Shown here: positions 49,041 through 59,000 of the stretch, one piece after another
Layout of the letters: every line of letters begins with the position of its first letter
Numbering within the stretch: the stretch's first letter is position 1
NCBI GenBank assembly: GCA_028713125.1
Contig: JAQTOU010000002.1
Coordinates: forward strand, 206,583 to 270,582
Source: Elusimicrobiales bacterium
Lineage (GTDB): Bacteria; Elusimicrobiota; Elusimicrobia; Elusimicrobiales; UBA9959
DNA: 64,000 nt
Reading direction: 5' to 3'
Program-made: the position numbers and the translations under genes
The notes under the pieces: generated by a model
The model's input: only the letters and a program-made list of their open reading frames with translations
Told to the model about the DNA's origin: nothing
Databases searched by the model: none

Positions 49041-52000
49041 CTAAACCACTCTGACCGCGAAATCTTTCATTTGGTAGATGACCAGGCCGTCGACTATCAG
49101 GAAGCCGTCGGCGCGGAGGATCTTGCGCTCGTCGTCGGCGCCTGTTATGGTGGCTTCTACGGTTACGAGTTTGTTTTTCTGGACGATCTGGCCGCGGTAG
49201 ATCCACTGGTGTTTTTCGTTCAGGGCCATGGCTTCGAAGCGGGAGCCGGGGGGGAGGTTATTCCACCTCTTTGCGGCGGCGACTTTTATTAAATTGATGA
49301 AGGACTCTAGGCCTAGGGAGCCGGGGCAGACGGGGTCCTGGTAGAAATGGGCTTTGAAGAACCATTCGTCGGGGTTGACTTTTTTGAGGCCGCGGAGGAA
49401 GCCCTGGTTCTTGGGGCCTCCTGCGGGTATATAGGTTTCTACGGAGTCGAGCATGATGAGCTTTTCGTCAGGGATGCCGGTGGCGGCGGCGAGGGGTAGG
49501 GCTTCGGCGCGCGCGAGTTCATCGGCCGCAGGCGTATGCCGGGCGGCGCCGCGGACGCCGAGCTGCTCGGAAAGGGATTTTTTCGAGAAGAAGCCGAACT
49601 GGGTTATTCCTTTGTAGACGGTAGTGCGGCCGCAGAGGACTTCCAGGTCGTAATCCTGTATTATCATCCCGCCGGACTGCGAGACTTTCGTTATTTTGAC
49701 TTTCGTGGTCAGGACGCCTGCGTCGGGAAAAACTTCGGCGTATTGGACGGCGGTCCCGCCCAGGTTCCTGAAGGAGAGGTCGGTGGGGCTGGTCAGGGCG
49801 CTGCCGAGGTAGGCCGCGAGCCAGCCGCAAGGCTGCAGGGCGACCTCGAGGAGCACGGCGAAGGGCATGGAGGTCTGGGCGCCGGACTTGAAATACCATT
49901 CGCCGGGAGGAACGTCGTATTCGGCCTCTATGGTTCCGCCGGCGGCGAGCTCCCACTGGCGGCAGTTCTCTATTTTGACTATGCGGTCGAGGAATTTATA
50001 AGGCGCGCCGGGGAGCCTGGCTATCACCCGCTCTGAATCGAAGATCTTATATTTGTCGCCGAAAGCTTCGGAGGGTTTTCCTACGGCGAAAGCGGTTATG
50101 CTTGCATTGTCGAAGATAGCCGACTTTGGCGCGGCGGACGTTTCCGCTCCGCGGCCTGTCCACAGGCGCTCAATTTCCTGCCGGTTCGTGCCGCCCATCT
50201 TTATGGACATGTCGTGGATATGGATGATGCGCTTGCCGTCGGCGTACATGAAAGCGTCGGCTATGGCGTAGGGGCTGCCGTCGCCGGCCTGGTAGCCTAT
50301 TTCTTTTACGATGATCTCGTACATCGCTTTCTTCGTGGAGGGGAGCACCTGCCCGCGGCATTCGAGGCGGCTGGTGACTCCGGGCACCGGCTCGTACCAG
50401 CAGCTGCCGGCCTCGGCCACCCAGCCCAGGCGCAGCAGGAAAATGCGGAAGGTGTGCAGGCAGCATTCGTACATCAGCGTGCCGGGCATCACATGGTCGT
50501 CTATGAAATGGCAGGCGAGATGCCAGTCGTCGGGATGGATATCCATCTCGCCCTGTATGCTTCCCAGCCCGTAGCGCCCGCCCCGCGGTGAAAGTTCCAG
50601 CACCCGGTCTACCAGCTTCATCCTGCCGCCGGGCAGCCCGAGGGGGCTGGCCAGGGGGAGGCCTTCGAAAGCGGGTCCGAAACATTCCGCGTACCTGCCT
50701 TCGCGCAGGGCCGCCACGGCGGCGTCGCTGAAAGACCCGGTCCCGCCGTCCATGGGCGAGGGGGCTTTCCAGCCCGCTGAAGTCACGCCGGGGGTCGGGG
50801 CGGTTTCTTCGTCCGTCAGCACCACGCCTTTGCCTTTGGCCAGCTCTTCGTCGGTGAAGAAGCCGGCGCAGCCTTTTTTCATGCTCAGGAGCGGCTTGCC
50901 GTCCACGGTGCTCTCGTAATTGAAGAAGAAAAGCCAGATGTCGCCGTGCTGCGCGAAGCGCTCGATATTGATATCGTAATGGATGACCTGGCCCGGGAGG
51001 GGCAGGCCCTGGTGGAAAGTTACTTCGGCGTCAAGCAGGCGGTAAACGGCCTTGCCCTTTGTGCGGTCGTCGATGCCGAGGTAGCCGCAGAGGAACAGGT
51101 CCGCCTGGCCGGCCTCGACGGCGATGCAGGTCGGGATGCGGCCGCAGTCCAGGTACCAGGACCCGGGTTTAACGTCATGCTCGGTGACCACTTTGCCAGA
51201 GGTCATGGAACCCGCTTCTCCGCGCACGCTCAGGATCCTGTCCACCAGCATCAGCGGCTCGTCCGGGAGTCTTACCCGGGTGGGATAAGTATCCGCCGAG
51301 GCGAATTTCGCGCCCAGGACTTTGGCGATAGAGCCTGTGGCGAATTCAAGGCACTGTTCGCGGGTCATGAAAACTTCCGCCGGAGCTTTTGCCTGCGGGC
51401 TGGTAAGGACCGGTGAAAGGGCTAAAACGGGAACAGGCATGGTTTCGCCCATGGAGTTCAGAAGCGTATTCTGGAAGGCTATGTTCTTTGACTGGATCTC
51501 GGTAAAATTATTTGACAGCCTTAAAAAGACTTCGTGAGCCCTGGCTTTAGCGGCGGTAGCGGCGGAAAAATTATGAAGGTAGGCCGGGGCGGAAGCCGGC
51601 TGAGCGGCCGGAGGGGAGGCCTGTCTGACGGCCGGAATTGGAGCCGGAGCGGTCTTAGGCGAGGTTTTAAGCGCCGGCGGCTGCGCCGGAGGAGGCAGGG
51701 AGGTGGCCGGGGCTTCGGCGACAGCTGCCCAGGCTTTGCCGGGCTGCCAGTTAAATTTTACAGGGGGCGGGACAGAGAGCGCGGCGCGCAGCATCGGTTT
51801 CTCAGGCGGCGCGTCCCGGTGGCCGGCCGCCATCGTCGCGCGCCCGTAAAGCGCTTCCAGGTCCACCGGGGCTCTCTCGGCTATTAGCCTGGCGAGCAGG
51901 CGCAGGATCGTTCCCGTTTCGCCCTGGTTCTTCACGCAGGCGGATTTAGCCAGGTGGGGCTGGGCGCCGAGGATCTTGTCTATCATCCTGGTGCAGGAGG

Positions 52001-55000
52001 CCTGCGGGCCGAGTTCTATGAAGACCCTGGCGCCGTCCTCGTAGGCGCGGCGCACCAGCGAGGGGAAATCGAGGCTGTGGATGGCTTGCGCCACTATCGA
52101 GTCGGCCGCGCTCTCGCGGGTGACTTCGTAGGCTTTCTTCCAGGCGCCGCTGTAAAAGCGGACGCCCGGCGGGGGAGTCGTAGGGAAGAGGTGAAGATCG
52201 CGGTATTTTTTTTCGACCAGCTTCGCCGCCGCGAAATGCACGGTGGAAACGCCCTGGAGCGGCAGGAAAACGCAGCCTAGCCCTTCAACGAGGGAGTTGA
52301 CCGCCTGCCTGTAGCCGCCCACGACGCATTCGAGCGGGGCGTTCACTATCAGCAGCGCCGCGCGCTCGGCGCCTTTTAAAGCCATGCGGACATTTTCAGC
52401 GGGGCGGTCTATCACGCCCAGGACCCAGTCCACCTTCTCGTCCTTCGGCATGTTCCAGAAGCGGCGGGCCACGTCGCACGGGCCGGCGAGGTCGCTTACG
52501 AAAAGGCTGGATTCGTTTATGCGCCTGAGCATCTCGTCGCGCGCGGTCCAGGTCCGCGTGGCGAAAAGCCCGGCCGTTTCGCCAAGGCTGTAGCCCACGA
52601 TGAAGGCGGGTTCCACGCCGAGGGCTCGCACCAGGTCGCTGACCGCCGCCCCGTGGGCCACCGAGCCGAAGATCATCGATTTATAATCGTCCACTATCTC
52701 CCGTTCGGTCTCCTCCTGCCAGCCGGCGTCCCAGATCAGCCGCCACGGCACAAAATAGTTCGGGACCAGCTGGCTGCGCAGATAGCCGTTCTCCGCGTCG
52801 AGGCGGCGGGGGATCTCCGGCCACTGGGTCCACAGCTCGCGGCCCATGCCTATGTACTGGTTTCCGGAGCCGGGGAAAACGAAAGCGATATTCTCCTTCC
52901 TCGCCTGCCCGGCGGGGGAGTAGAAGATCCTGTCGCGGAATAAAGTTTTATCGGGCGCGGCCCGGAGGCCGGTTTCGGCCGATTCGGCGAGGGACGCAAG
53001 TTCTTCCCGGCCGCGGGCGAGCAGGACGCAGGCGCATTTTTTCCCGGGCCGCGCGCCGGTATGGGCGAACCAGGCCCGGGCCAGCTTTTCAATATTGGCT
53101 CCGGGCGCCTGCCGGGAAAGCCAGGAGCGCAGGTCCCCCAGGCCGGCCAGTATCCCGGCGCAGTCGTCGTCCTCTAGGGAGAAGAGCGCTTCCTCGCGCG
53201 CCCCCAGCGGCTGGCGCCGCTCCAGGAGGGTCTGTTCATTGTCGGCGGCTATCTCCAGGCCCTCCATCACTACATGACCGCAATTGCCGTCGCGGCCCAG
53301 CGCGCTCACGCCGGCCCGGCGCGGGCCTTCGGCGCGGTTGCGCAGCCAGTATTGCGGCTGCAGCGGGATATGGAATCTTTTTTTTGCCCGGGCAAGTTCG
53401 GCCAGAGGGGAGATCTTCATCAGCGGCGGCAGGATCTCCTGGTAGAGAGCGAGCGCGGTCTTGACCACCCCCGCCAGTCCGCAGGCGGCGCCGGTATGGC
53501 CTATCACGGGCTTGGCCGAGCCCAGGGCGCAGGGCAGCTGGGCGGAGGAGATCCCGTAAAAATCCGTAAGCGCTTCCGCTTCCACCGAGTCTTCGGCCGG
53601 AGTTCCGCTGCCGTGGGTTTCGAGGTAGCCGATAGTGGACGGGTCTACCTGCGCTTCGCCGTAGGCCTCCCTGAGCGCGGAGGTGTAGGCCTGCGCGCCG
53701 GGAGCGTTCTTGTCGACTCCGCCCCCGGAGGCGAACCCCAGCCCCTTTATGACGGCGTAAACGCGGTTGCCGTCGCGGACGGCGTCATCGAGGCGCTTTA
53801 AAACAAGGGCGGCGGCGCCTTCGCCCGCGCAGGTTCCGGCGGCGGCGCCGTCGAAAGGCCGCGGGGCGGCACGGGGGGAGCCGGGATCAGCGGCGCGGGG
53901 GTCTCCGTCGATGGAGACCGCGCCTACGATGGCGGTGTCGAGCTCCCCGGCGCGCAGCGCCCTTACGCCGGCTTCGAGGGCCCGCAGGCCGGAAGTCTCC
54001 TCGCTGGAAATAGTGAAGCTGGGGCCTCCGACGTGGAATTCCCTGGCGATCCGGCTCGCGACTATGCCGCCCAGGGCGCCCATGGTGCGGTTCGCCGTAA
54101 GTTCCGGGCCGGCCATCTCGCGCAGCCCCGTCACAAGATCTTTTTCTTCTTTTTCGGAAAGGGTCCAGCCCTGCTCCGCGGCGTGCTTGCGCGCGGTCTC
54201 CAGCAGGGACCAGCGGAAATGGAAATTGGTCGTGTTCAGGTCGAGGCCGAGGCCGATAAAGACGCCGGCGTTCTCCAGGCCTTTCTCCCCGGGCGTGCTG
54301 TCGGCCACCGCCTTCGCGGCCACGTCGAGCATAAGCTGCTGCTGCGGCAGCATCTCCTCCAGCTCCCTGGGAGGGATCCTGTAGGCGTCCGCGGCTACTC
54401 CGACTTCGCGCAGGAAAAAGCCTTTATCCGCCTCGGGCAGGCCGCGGCGCCGCTCCGCGGGCAGCTCCGCCGGGAATCCAGCGGAGCCTCCCAGGACGGC
54501 CTCCTGGAATTCCCTCAGGCCGGCGAGCGAGCCGAAGCGGGCCTCCATGCCCACTATCGCCACAGGGGCGGGAGCGGCCGGAGCGGCTTTTACGGCGGGC
54601 AGCCGGGCCGCGGGCGAGAAAGTGCCGGCGTATTCTTCCACCAGCACATGGGCGTTTATGCCGCCGAAGCCGAAAGCGCTGACGGCGGCGCGGCGCGGCG
54701 TTTTGCTGTCGCGGGCGGCCCAGTCCTCGCAGACGCTCTGCACGCGGAAAGGGCTGCCTGCGATCTTTACTTTCGGCCCGGGCTTCGAGAAATTCGCGGT
54801 CGGGGGCAGGCTCTTGTTCTTGAAGGCCAGCAGGACCTTCATCATCCCGGCGGCGCCGGCCGCGGTGAGCAGGTGGCCGACATTGGACTTTACCGAGCCA
54901 AGCGCGCACTGGCCCGCGCTCCAGCCGCGTTCGCCCCAGAGAGTTTTCAGGCTTTCGACTTCCACGGGATCACCGGTAGGAGTCCCGGTGGCGTGGCACT

Positions 55001-55973
55001 CGATGAAATCTATCTGCGAAGGGGAGAGCCTGGCCTGGCGGTAGGCCGCGCGCATGGCGTAAAGCTGGCCGGCGGTATTCGGGGCCAGCAGGCTGCCGCC
55101 TATATCGTTGGAAAGGCCAATGCCGGTTATGACGCCGTAGATCTTGTCCCCGTCGCGCACCGCGTCGGAAAGGCGCTTGAGGATGAACATGCCGGCGCCC
55201 TCGCCCACTACCAGCCCGTCAGCGGCGGCGTCGAAAGGCGACGGCAGGCCGGAGGGGGAGAGCGCGCGCAGCTGTGAAAAGCCCATCTGGGTGTAGAGGC
55301 TGGCCGGGCGGGAGACGCCGCCGGTAAGCATGGCGTCGGCGCGGCCGGAGCGCAAAGCGTCGACGGCCAGCTTGATCGCGTAAAGCGAGGAGGCGCAGGC
55401 GGCGTCCAGCGTGAAGCTGCCGCCGGAGAGGCCGAGCGCGCGGGCTATGACCGCGCCGGGGAGGCCGGCGGCGCAGCGGTTGAGGGGATCCGTCTTTGTG
55501 TTTAAAGAGGTCAGGGTGCGGCCGAAAGCCGCCTTTTCGAAAGCCGGCAGCAGGGTTTCCCTGGCAAGGGCAGAAACCGAGTCCGTGGGGAGGACAATAT
55601 TGCCGATGATGACGCCGGTGCGGGCGCGGTTTATCTTTTTCTGGTCCGCGTCGTAGAAAGCCTGCTTTGCGGCGTGAAGGGCCAGGTGGAAGACCGGGTC
55701 GAGTTTCTCGATAAAGGTCTCGCGCAGGTCCAGCCCGGACGGGTCCAGCTTGAAATCCTCCACGAAACAGGCCTTAAGGGAATAGACCTTGTCCGGGGCG
55801 CCCTTCCGCGGGTCGAAGACGTCCGCGGGGGAAAGGCTCCAGCGGCCCGCCGGGGCGTCTTTAGCCGAGCAGGTCCCTTCGGAAATATTCTTCCAGAAGC
55901 GCGCAAGGTCGGGCGCGCCGGGGAAAATCCCCCCGGCGCCGACAATGGCTATGGGCTGCTGTTCGGTCATCAT
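49041..55973 (-). CDS. pfaC: PfaC-type polyunsaturated fatty-acid synthase: KS-CLF-AT-DH-DH
   Basis: The protein has 2310 residues. An active ketosynthase (Cys 193 in LDAACASSLY, then ECHATGTPTGD and KSNVGHLLTAAG) is followed by a chain-length-factor-like second ketosynthase from about 480 to 915, whose active Cys is replaced by Glu (FTISSEETSGL near 661). An acyltransferase follows with VGYSLGE near 1128, then an Ala/Pro linker with ALPP-type repeats at about 1400-1490. The last 750 residues are two FabA-like double-hotdog dehydratases; catalytic His motifs are in HFIDDHVMPG near 1823 and HFYQDPVCPG near 2211. In Shewanella the AT is a separate PfaB; this fusion matches myxobacterial Pfa3 without its final AGPAT. 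A second ATG is at 55970. Confidence 0.93.
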   Translation of the reverse strand: MMTEQQPIAIVGAGGIFPGAPDLARFWKNISEGTCSAKDAPAGRWSLSPADVFDPRKGAPDKVYSLKACFVEDFKLDPSGLDLRETFIEKLDPVFHLALHAAKQAFYDADQKKINRARTGVIIGNIVLPTDSVSALARETLLPAFEKAAFGRTLTSLNTKTDPLNRCAAGLPGAVIARALGLSGGSFTLDAACASSLYAIKLAVDALRSGRADAMLTGGVSRPASLYTQMGFSQLRALSPSGLPSPFDAAADGLVVGEGAGMFILKRLSDAVRDGDKIYGVITGIGLSNDIGGSLLAPNTAGQLYAMRAAYRQARLSPSQIDFIECHATGTPTGDPVEVESLKTLWGERGWSAGQCALGSVKSNVGHLLTAAGAAGMMKVLLAFKNKSLPPTANFSKPGPKVKIAGSPFRVQSVCEDWAARDSKTPRRAAVSAFGFGGINAHVLVEEYAGTFSPAARLPAVKAAPAAPAPVAIVGMEARFGSLAGLREFQEAVLGGSAGFPAELPAERRRGLPEADKGFFLREVGVAADAYRIPPRELEEMLPQQQLMLDVAAKAVADSTPGEKGLENAGVFIGLGLDLNTTNFHFRWSLLETARKHAAEQGWTLSEKEEKDLVTGLREMAGPELTANRTMGALGGIVASRIAREFHVGGPSFTISSEETSGLRALEAGVRALRAGELDTAIVGAVSIDGDPRAADPGSPRAAPRPFDGAAAGTCAGEGAAALVLKRLDDAVRDGNRVYAVIKGLGFASGGGVDKNAPGAQAYTSALREAYGEAQVDPSTIGYLETHGSGTPAEDSVEAEALTDFYGISSAQLPCALGSAKPVIGHTGAACGLAGVVKTALALYQEILPPLMKISPLAELARAKKRFHIPLQPQYWLRNRAEGPRRAGVSALGRDGNCGHVVMEGLEIAADNEQTLLERRQPLGAREEALFSLEDDDCAGILAGLGDLRSWLSRQAPGANIEKLARAWFAHTGARPGKKCACVLLARGREELASLAESAETGLRAAPDKTLFRDRIFYSPAGQARKENIAFVFPGSGNQYIGMGRELWTQWPEIPRRLDAENGYLRSQLVPNYFVPWRLIWDAGWQEETEREIVDDYKSMIFGSVAHGAAVSDLVRALGVEPAFIVGYSLGETAGLFATRTWTARDEMLRRINESSLFVSDLAGPCDVARRFWNMPKDEKVDWVLGVIDRPAENVRMALKGAERAALLIVNAPLECVVGGYRQAVNSLVEGLGCVFLPLQGVSTVHFAAAKLVEKKYRDLHLFPTTPPPGVRFYSGAWKKAYEVTRESAADSIVAQAIHSLDFPSLVRRAYEDGARVFIELGPQASCTRMIDKILGAQPHLAKSACVKNQGETGTILRLLARLIAERAPVDLEALYGRATMAAGHRDAPPEKPMLRAALSVPPPVKFNWQPGKAWAAVAEAPATSLPPPAQPPALKTSPKTAPAPIPAVRQASPPAAQPASAPAYLHNFSAATAAKARAHEVFLRLSNNFTEIQSKNIAFQNTLLNSMGETMPVPVLALSPVLTSPQAKAPAEVFMTREQCLEFATGSIAKVLGAKFASADTYPTRVRLPDEPLMLVDRILSVRGEAGSMTSGKVVTEHDVKPGSWYLDCGRIPTCIAVEAGQADLFLCGYLGIDDRTKGKAVYRLLDAEVTFHQGLPLPGQVIHYDINIERFAQHGDIWLFFFNYESTVDGKPLLSMKKGCAGFFTDEELAKGKGVVLTDEETAPTPGVTSAGWKAPSPMDGGTGSFSDAAVAALREGRYAECFGPAFEGLPLASPLGLPGGRMKLVDRVLELSPRGGRYGLGSIQGEMDIHPDDWHLACHFIDDHVMPGTLMYECCLHTFRIFLLRLGWVAEAGSCWYEPVPGVTSRLECRGQVLPSTKKAMYEIIVKEIGYQAGDGSPYAIADAFMYADGKRIIHIHDMSIKMGGTNRQEIERLWTGRGAETSAAPKSAIFDNASITAFAVGKPSEAFGDKYKIFDSERVIARLPGAPYKFLDRIVKIENCRQWELAAGGTIEAEYDVPPGEWYFKSGAQTSMPFAVLLEVALQPCGWLAAYLGSALTSPTDLSFRNLGGTAVQYAEVFPDAGVLTTKVKITKVSQSGGMIIQDYDLEVLCGRTTVYKGITQFGFFSKKSLSEQLGVRGAARHTPAADELARAEALPLAAATGIPDEKLIMLDSVETYIPAGGPKNQGFLRGLKKVNPDEWFFKAHFYQDPVCPGSLGLESFINLIKVAAAKRWNNLPPGSRFEAMALNEKHQWIYRGQIVQKNKLVTVEATITGADDERKILRADGFLIVDGLVIYQMKDFAVRVV

Positions 55974-56041
55974 TATCCGTTCGGTCTTTACTTACAAAGG
56001 CGGCGTTGCGGCGCCTTTACCGGCGCGTACCGTCCTTCCGT

Positions 56042-59000
56042 TTAAACCGCCGCTTCCGTCAGCGTTTTTTTCAGGAAAGCCGCGTTAAGTGATTTATCTA
56101 TGGTGCATTCGTAGCCTTCCATGCGGGCCACGAGAGTCCCTTTATCGTCTACAAAATCGATATCGGCCGCGGCTCCGTACTCCGCGGAGCGCGTTACGCG
56201 GGCGATGACCCGGACGCCGCCGGCCGGGAAGGCGCGGAACTGCCTGTAGGCGGCCGCGGAGTTCGGCAGCGAGCAGGCGCCGGAATTTTCTACGGTCCAG
56301 AGTATCATGCCCTGGAAAGCGGCGTCGAGCGCGGCGGGATCGGCCAGCCAGCGGTCGCGCAGCGGGTGGCGCGTCCAGGAACCGGGCGGCAGCGAAGCGG
56401 AAGCGTCCAGGACTATCCCCTTGTCCGAAACGCCCGCTACCGAGCGGATGAAGCGCATGTCCTCGCCGTGGAAAAGGATCTCCCCGTAAACCTGCTCCAT
56501 CGAGCGGGCGTAAGGCTTGAGGGCGAATTCAGGCGCCGGGGCGGCTGCTTGCGGAAGGGCCGCGGCGAGGATTATTTCAGCCCCGGCGTGGAGTTCCCCG
56601 TTCGAACCTCTCAGTTCCGCCGCTACCGCGAAAAAGCCGTCTTTCTTTACGGCTTTGCCCGCCCGGGCCGAGAGTTTACAGGGCGCGGCGCCGAGTATTA
56701 TCCCCTTGTAGATCTTCAGATTATTGAACCCGTGGAAGAGCAGGCCGGGATTGCCGTGGAGGGCGCCGTGCGCCAGCCACTCGGAGATGATAGCGGTGGG
56801 GACCACCGCCTTGCCGTTGATCACATGAGAGCGCAGAAAAGGGTAATCCTCGACTGAAACCGGGACTTCGAAGGCCGGCGCGGAGCCGGCGGCCGCCGGG
56901 GTGTCCGCCGAAGCGGTTCTTGCCGGGCGCGCGACAACTACCACCTCTACCGCGCCGCTATTGGAGGCGAGTTCGTTCACGAGGAATTTCCCGCCTTCCT
57001 CCAGTCCGATGACGCCGACGCCCTCTTTAGCGAAAAGGGCCTTGAGGCCGTCGTTCACCATGCCGCCGTCCCACGGGCCCCAGTTGAACGAAGCCACGCG
57101 GCAGTCGGGCAGGCGGCGGGCTATGAGCCGCGCCGTTTTGTTAAGGACCTCGTTGGCCATCGCGTAATCGCACTGGCCGGTGCGCCCGAAGCGCGCCGTG
57201 GAAGAGGAGTAGAGCGCCAGCACTTTGAGCTTTTGCAGGTCCAGGGCGGCGAGGATATTGCGCAGCCCCCCTACCTTGGTGTCGAAGACGGAGTCGAACT
57301 GTTCCGCCGTCTTGTCCAGGATGAATTTATCGGCCAGCACTCCCGCTCCGTGGACGAAGCCGCGTACAGGGCCAAGGTCTTTATTTATCTTTTCGATAGC
57401 CGCCCGGACGGCTTTCGCGTCCCTTATGTCGGCGGAAAAATAGACCGCGCGGGAGCCGGCGGCTTCAAAGCGGTTCAGCTGGGTCCTGACTTCCCGGGCC
57501 GCCGTTATCGCGCGGCACTGCTCGCCGGCGGCCTTGGGCGTCATCGAGGGATTGCGGGAGATAAGCGTCCTTTTTATATCGTTCTCCGTGCGGCAGGCGG
57601 CCAGCCAGGTTTCTTCGGCGGCCGGCAGCGGGCTGCGGCCCAGGATGGCCAGCTTCGGCCCGCAGGCGTCGGCCAGGGCGGCGGCGGCTTCGGCCGTGAC
57701 GCCGCGGGCGCCTCCGGTGATAAGGACCACGTCGCCTTTTTCAAGCGGCAGCTTTCCTCCTTTCGCCTGCTCGGACGCGCTGGTCAGAACTACCTTGCTG
57801 CCCGTTTCCGAGATGCCCATCTCTACCGGGCTTTTGAAGAAAAGCTCGTCGGCTAAGGTCTGCGCTACGGACACGGTGTGGCTCCAGTCCGATGCCGCGT
57901 CCAGGGCGCGGCAGGAAACTTCAGGCCATTCGCGCGCCGCGGTCTTGGCCAGGCCGGCAAGACCGCCGTAAACGGGGTCCTGTTCCGATTTCAGGCCCGG
58001 GATGCCGAAAGCTCCGTCGAGGCGCGAGACCGTCATCAGGCAGGCGCCGGAGTTCTTCCCTGCCGCGCGCAGCGCGGGTCCCGCCAACTGGGCCAGGCGG
58101 AAAGCTTTCTTGAGGAAAGCTTCGGAATCCCCGGTCCAGAAAGACTTCTTCGCCAGTTTCGCGGCGGGGGCGAGTATGACCAGTCCTGCCAGGCCGTCCC
58201 TGGCTTTAAGCGTGTCCGGGTCGGTCACTGAAACTTTTTGCGCCTTATAGCCGCGTTCGGAGAGATTCCTGACGACAGCTCCGGCGAGTTCCGAGCCGTC
58301 GTCGGTTACCCAGACCGGCAGGTTCTTGTTCAGCGCCAGTTTCTCCCTGGTCTCGGCAGGATCGAGATCGGCGAGCTTCAGGATCTCCCTGGTTATTTCG
58401 CCCGCTTCAGCTTTGATAGTGGAGGCGGGCGCGGCCGGCAGTTCGGCCGCCGGCGCCTGCGGCGCTCCGGCGGTGAGGAAAGCGGCAACCTGGCGGAGCG
58501 TGCGGATGGAGCCGAGCTGCTCCGGGGTGATGCGCGGGGCGGAGGGCAGTTTTTCCTGGAGCTCCGAGAGGATGGCTACGCGCTTGATGGAGTCGATGCC
58601 CAGGTCGGATTCCATGTCCATGTCCTGGTTCAGGGACGCCGCGGGGTATCCGGTCTGCGAGGAAACTATGGAGAGGAGCGCATGCGAGATCTCGTCGGAG
58701 CCGGCTGCGGCGGGGGCCGGCTGCGCGGGGGCTGTCGGCATTCCCGCCGAAAGGAAAGCGGTCACCTGGCGGAGCGTGCGGATGGAGCCTAGCTGCTCCG
58801 GGGTGATGCGCGGGGCGGAGGGGAGCTTCTCCTGGAGCTCCGAGAGAATGGCTACGCGCTTGATGGAGTCGATGCCCAGGTCGGATTCCATGTCCATGTC
58901 CTGGTTCAGGGACGCCGCGGGGTAGCCGGTCTGTGAGGAGACTATGGAGAGGAGCACCTGGGAAACCTCCGCTGAATCCGCGGCGGCGGGGGCCGGCTGC

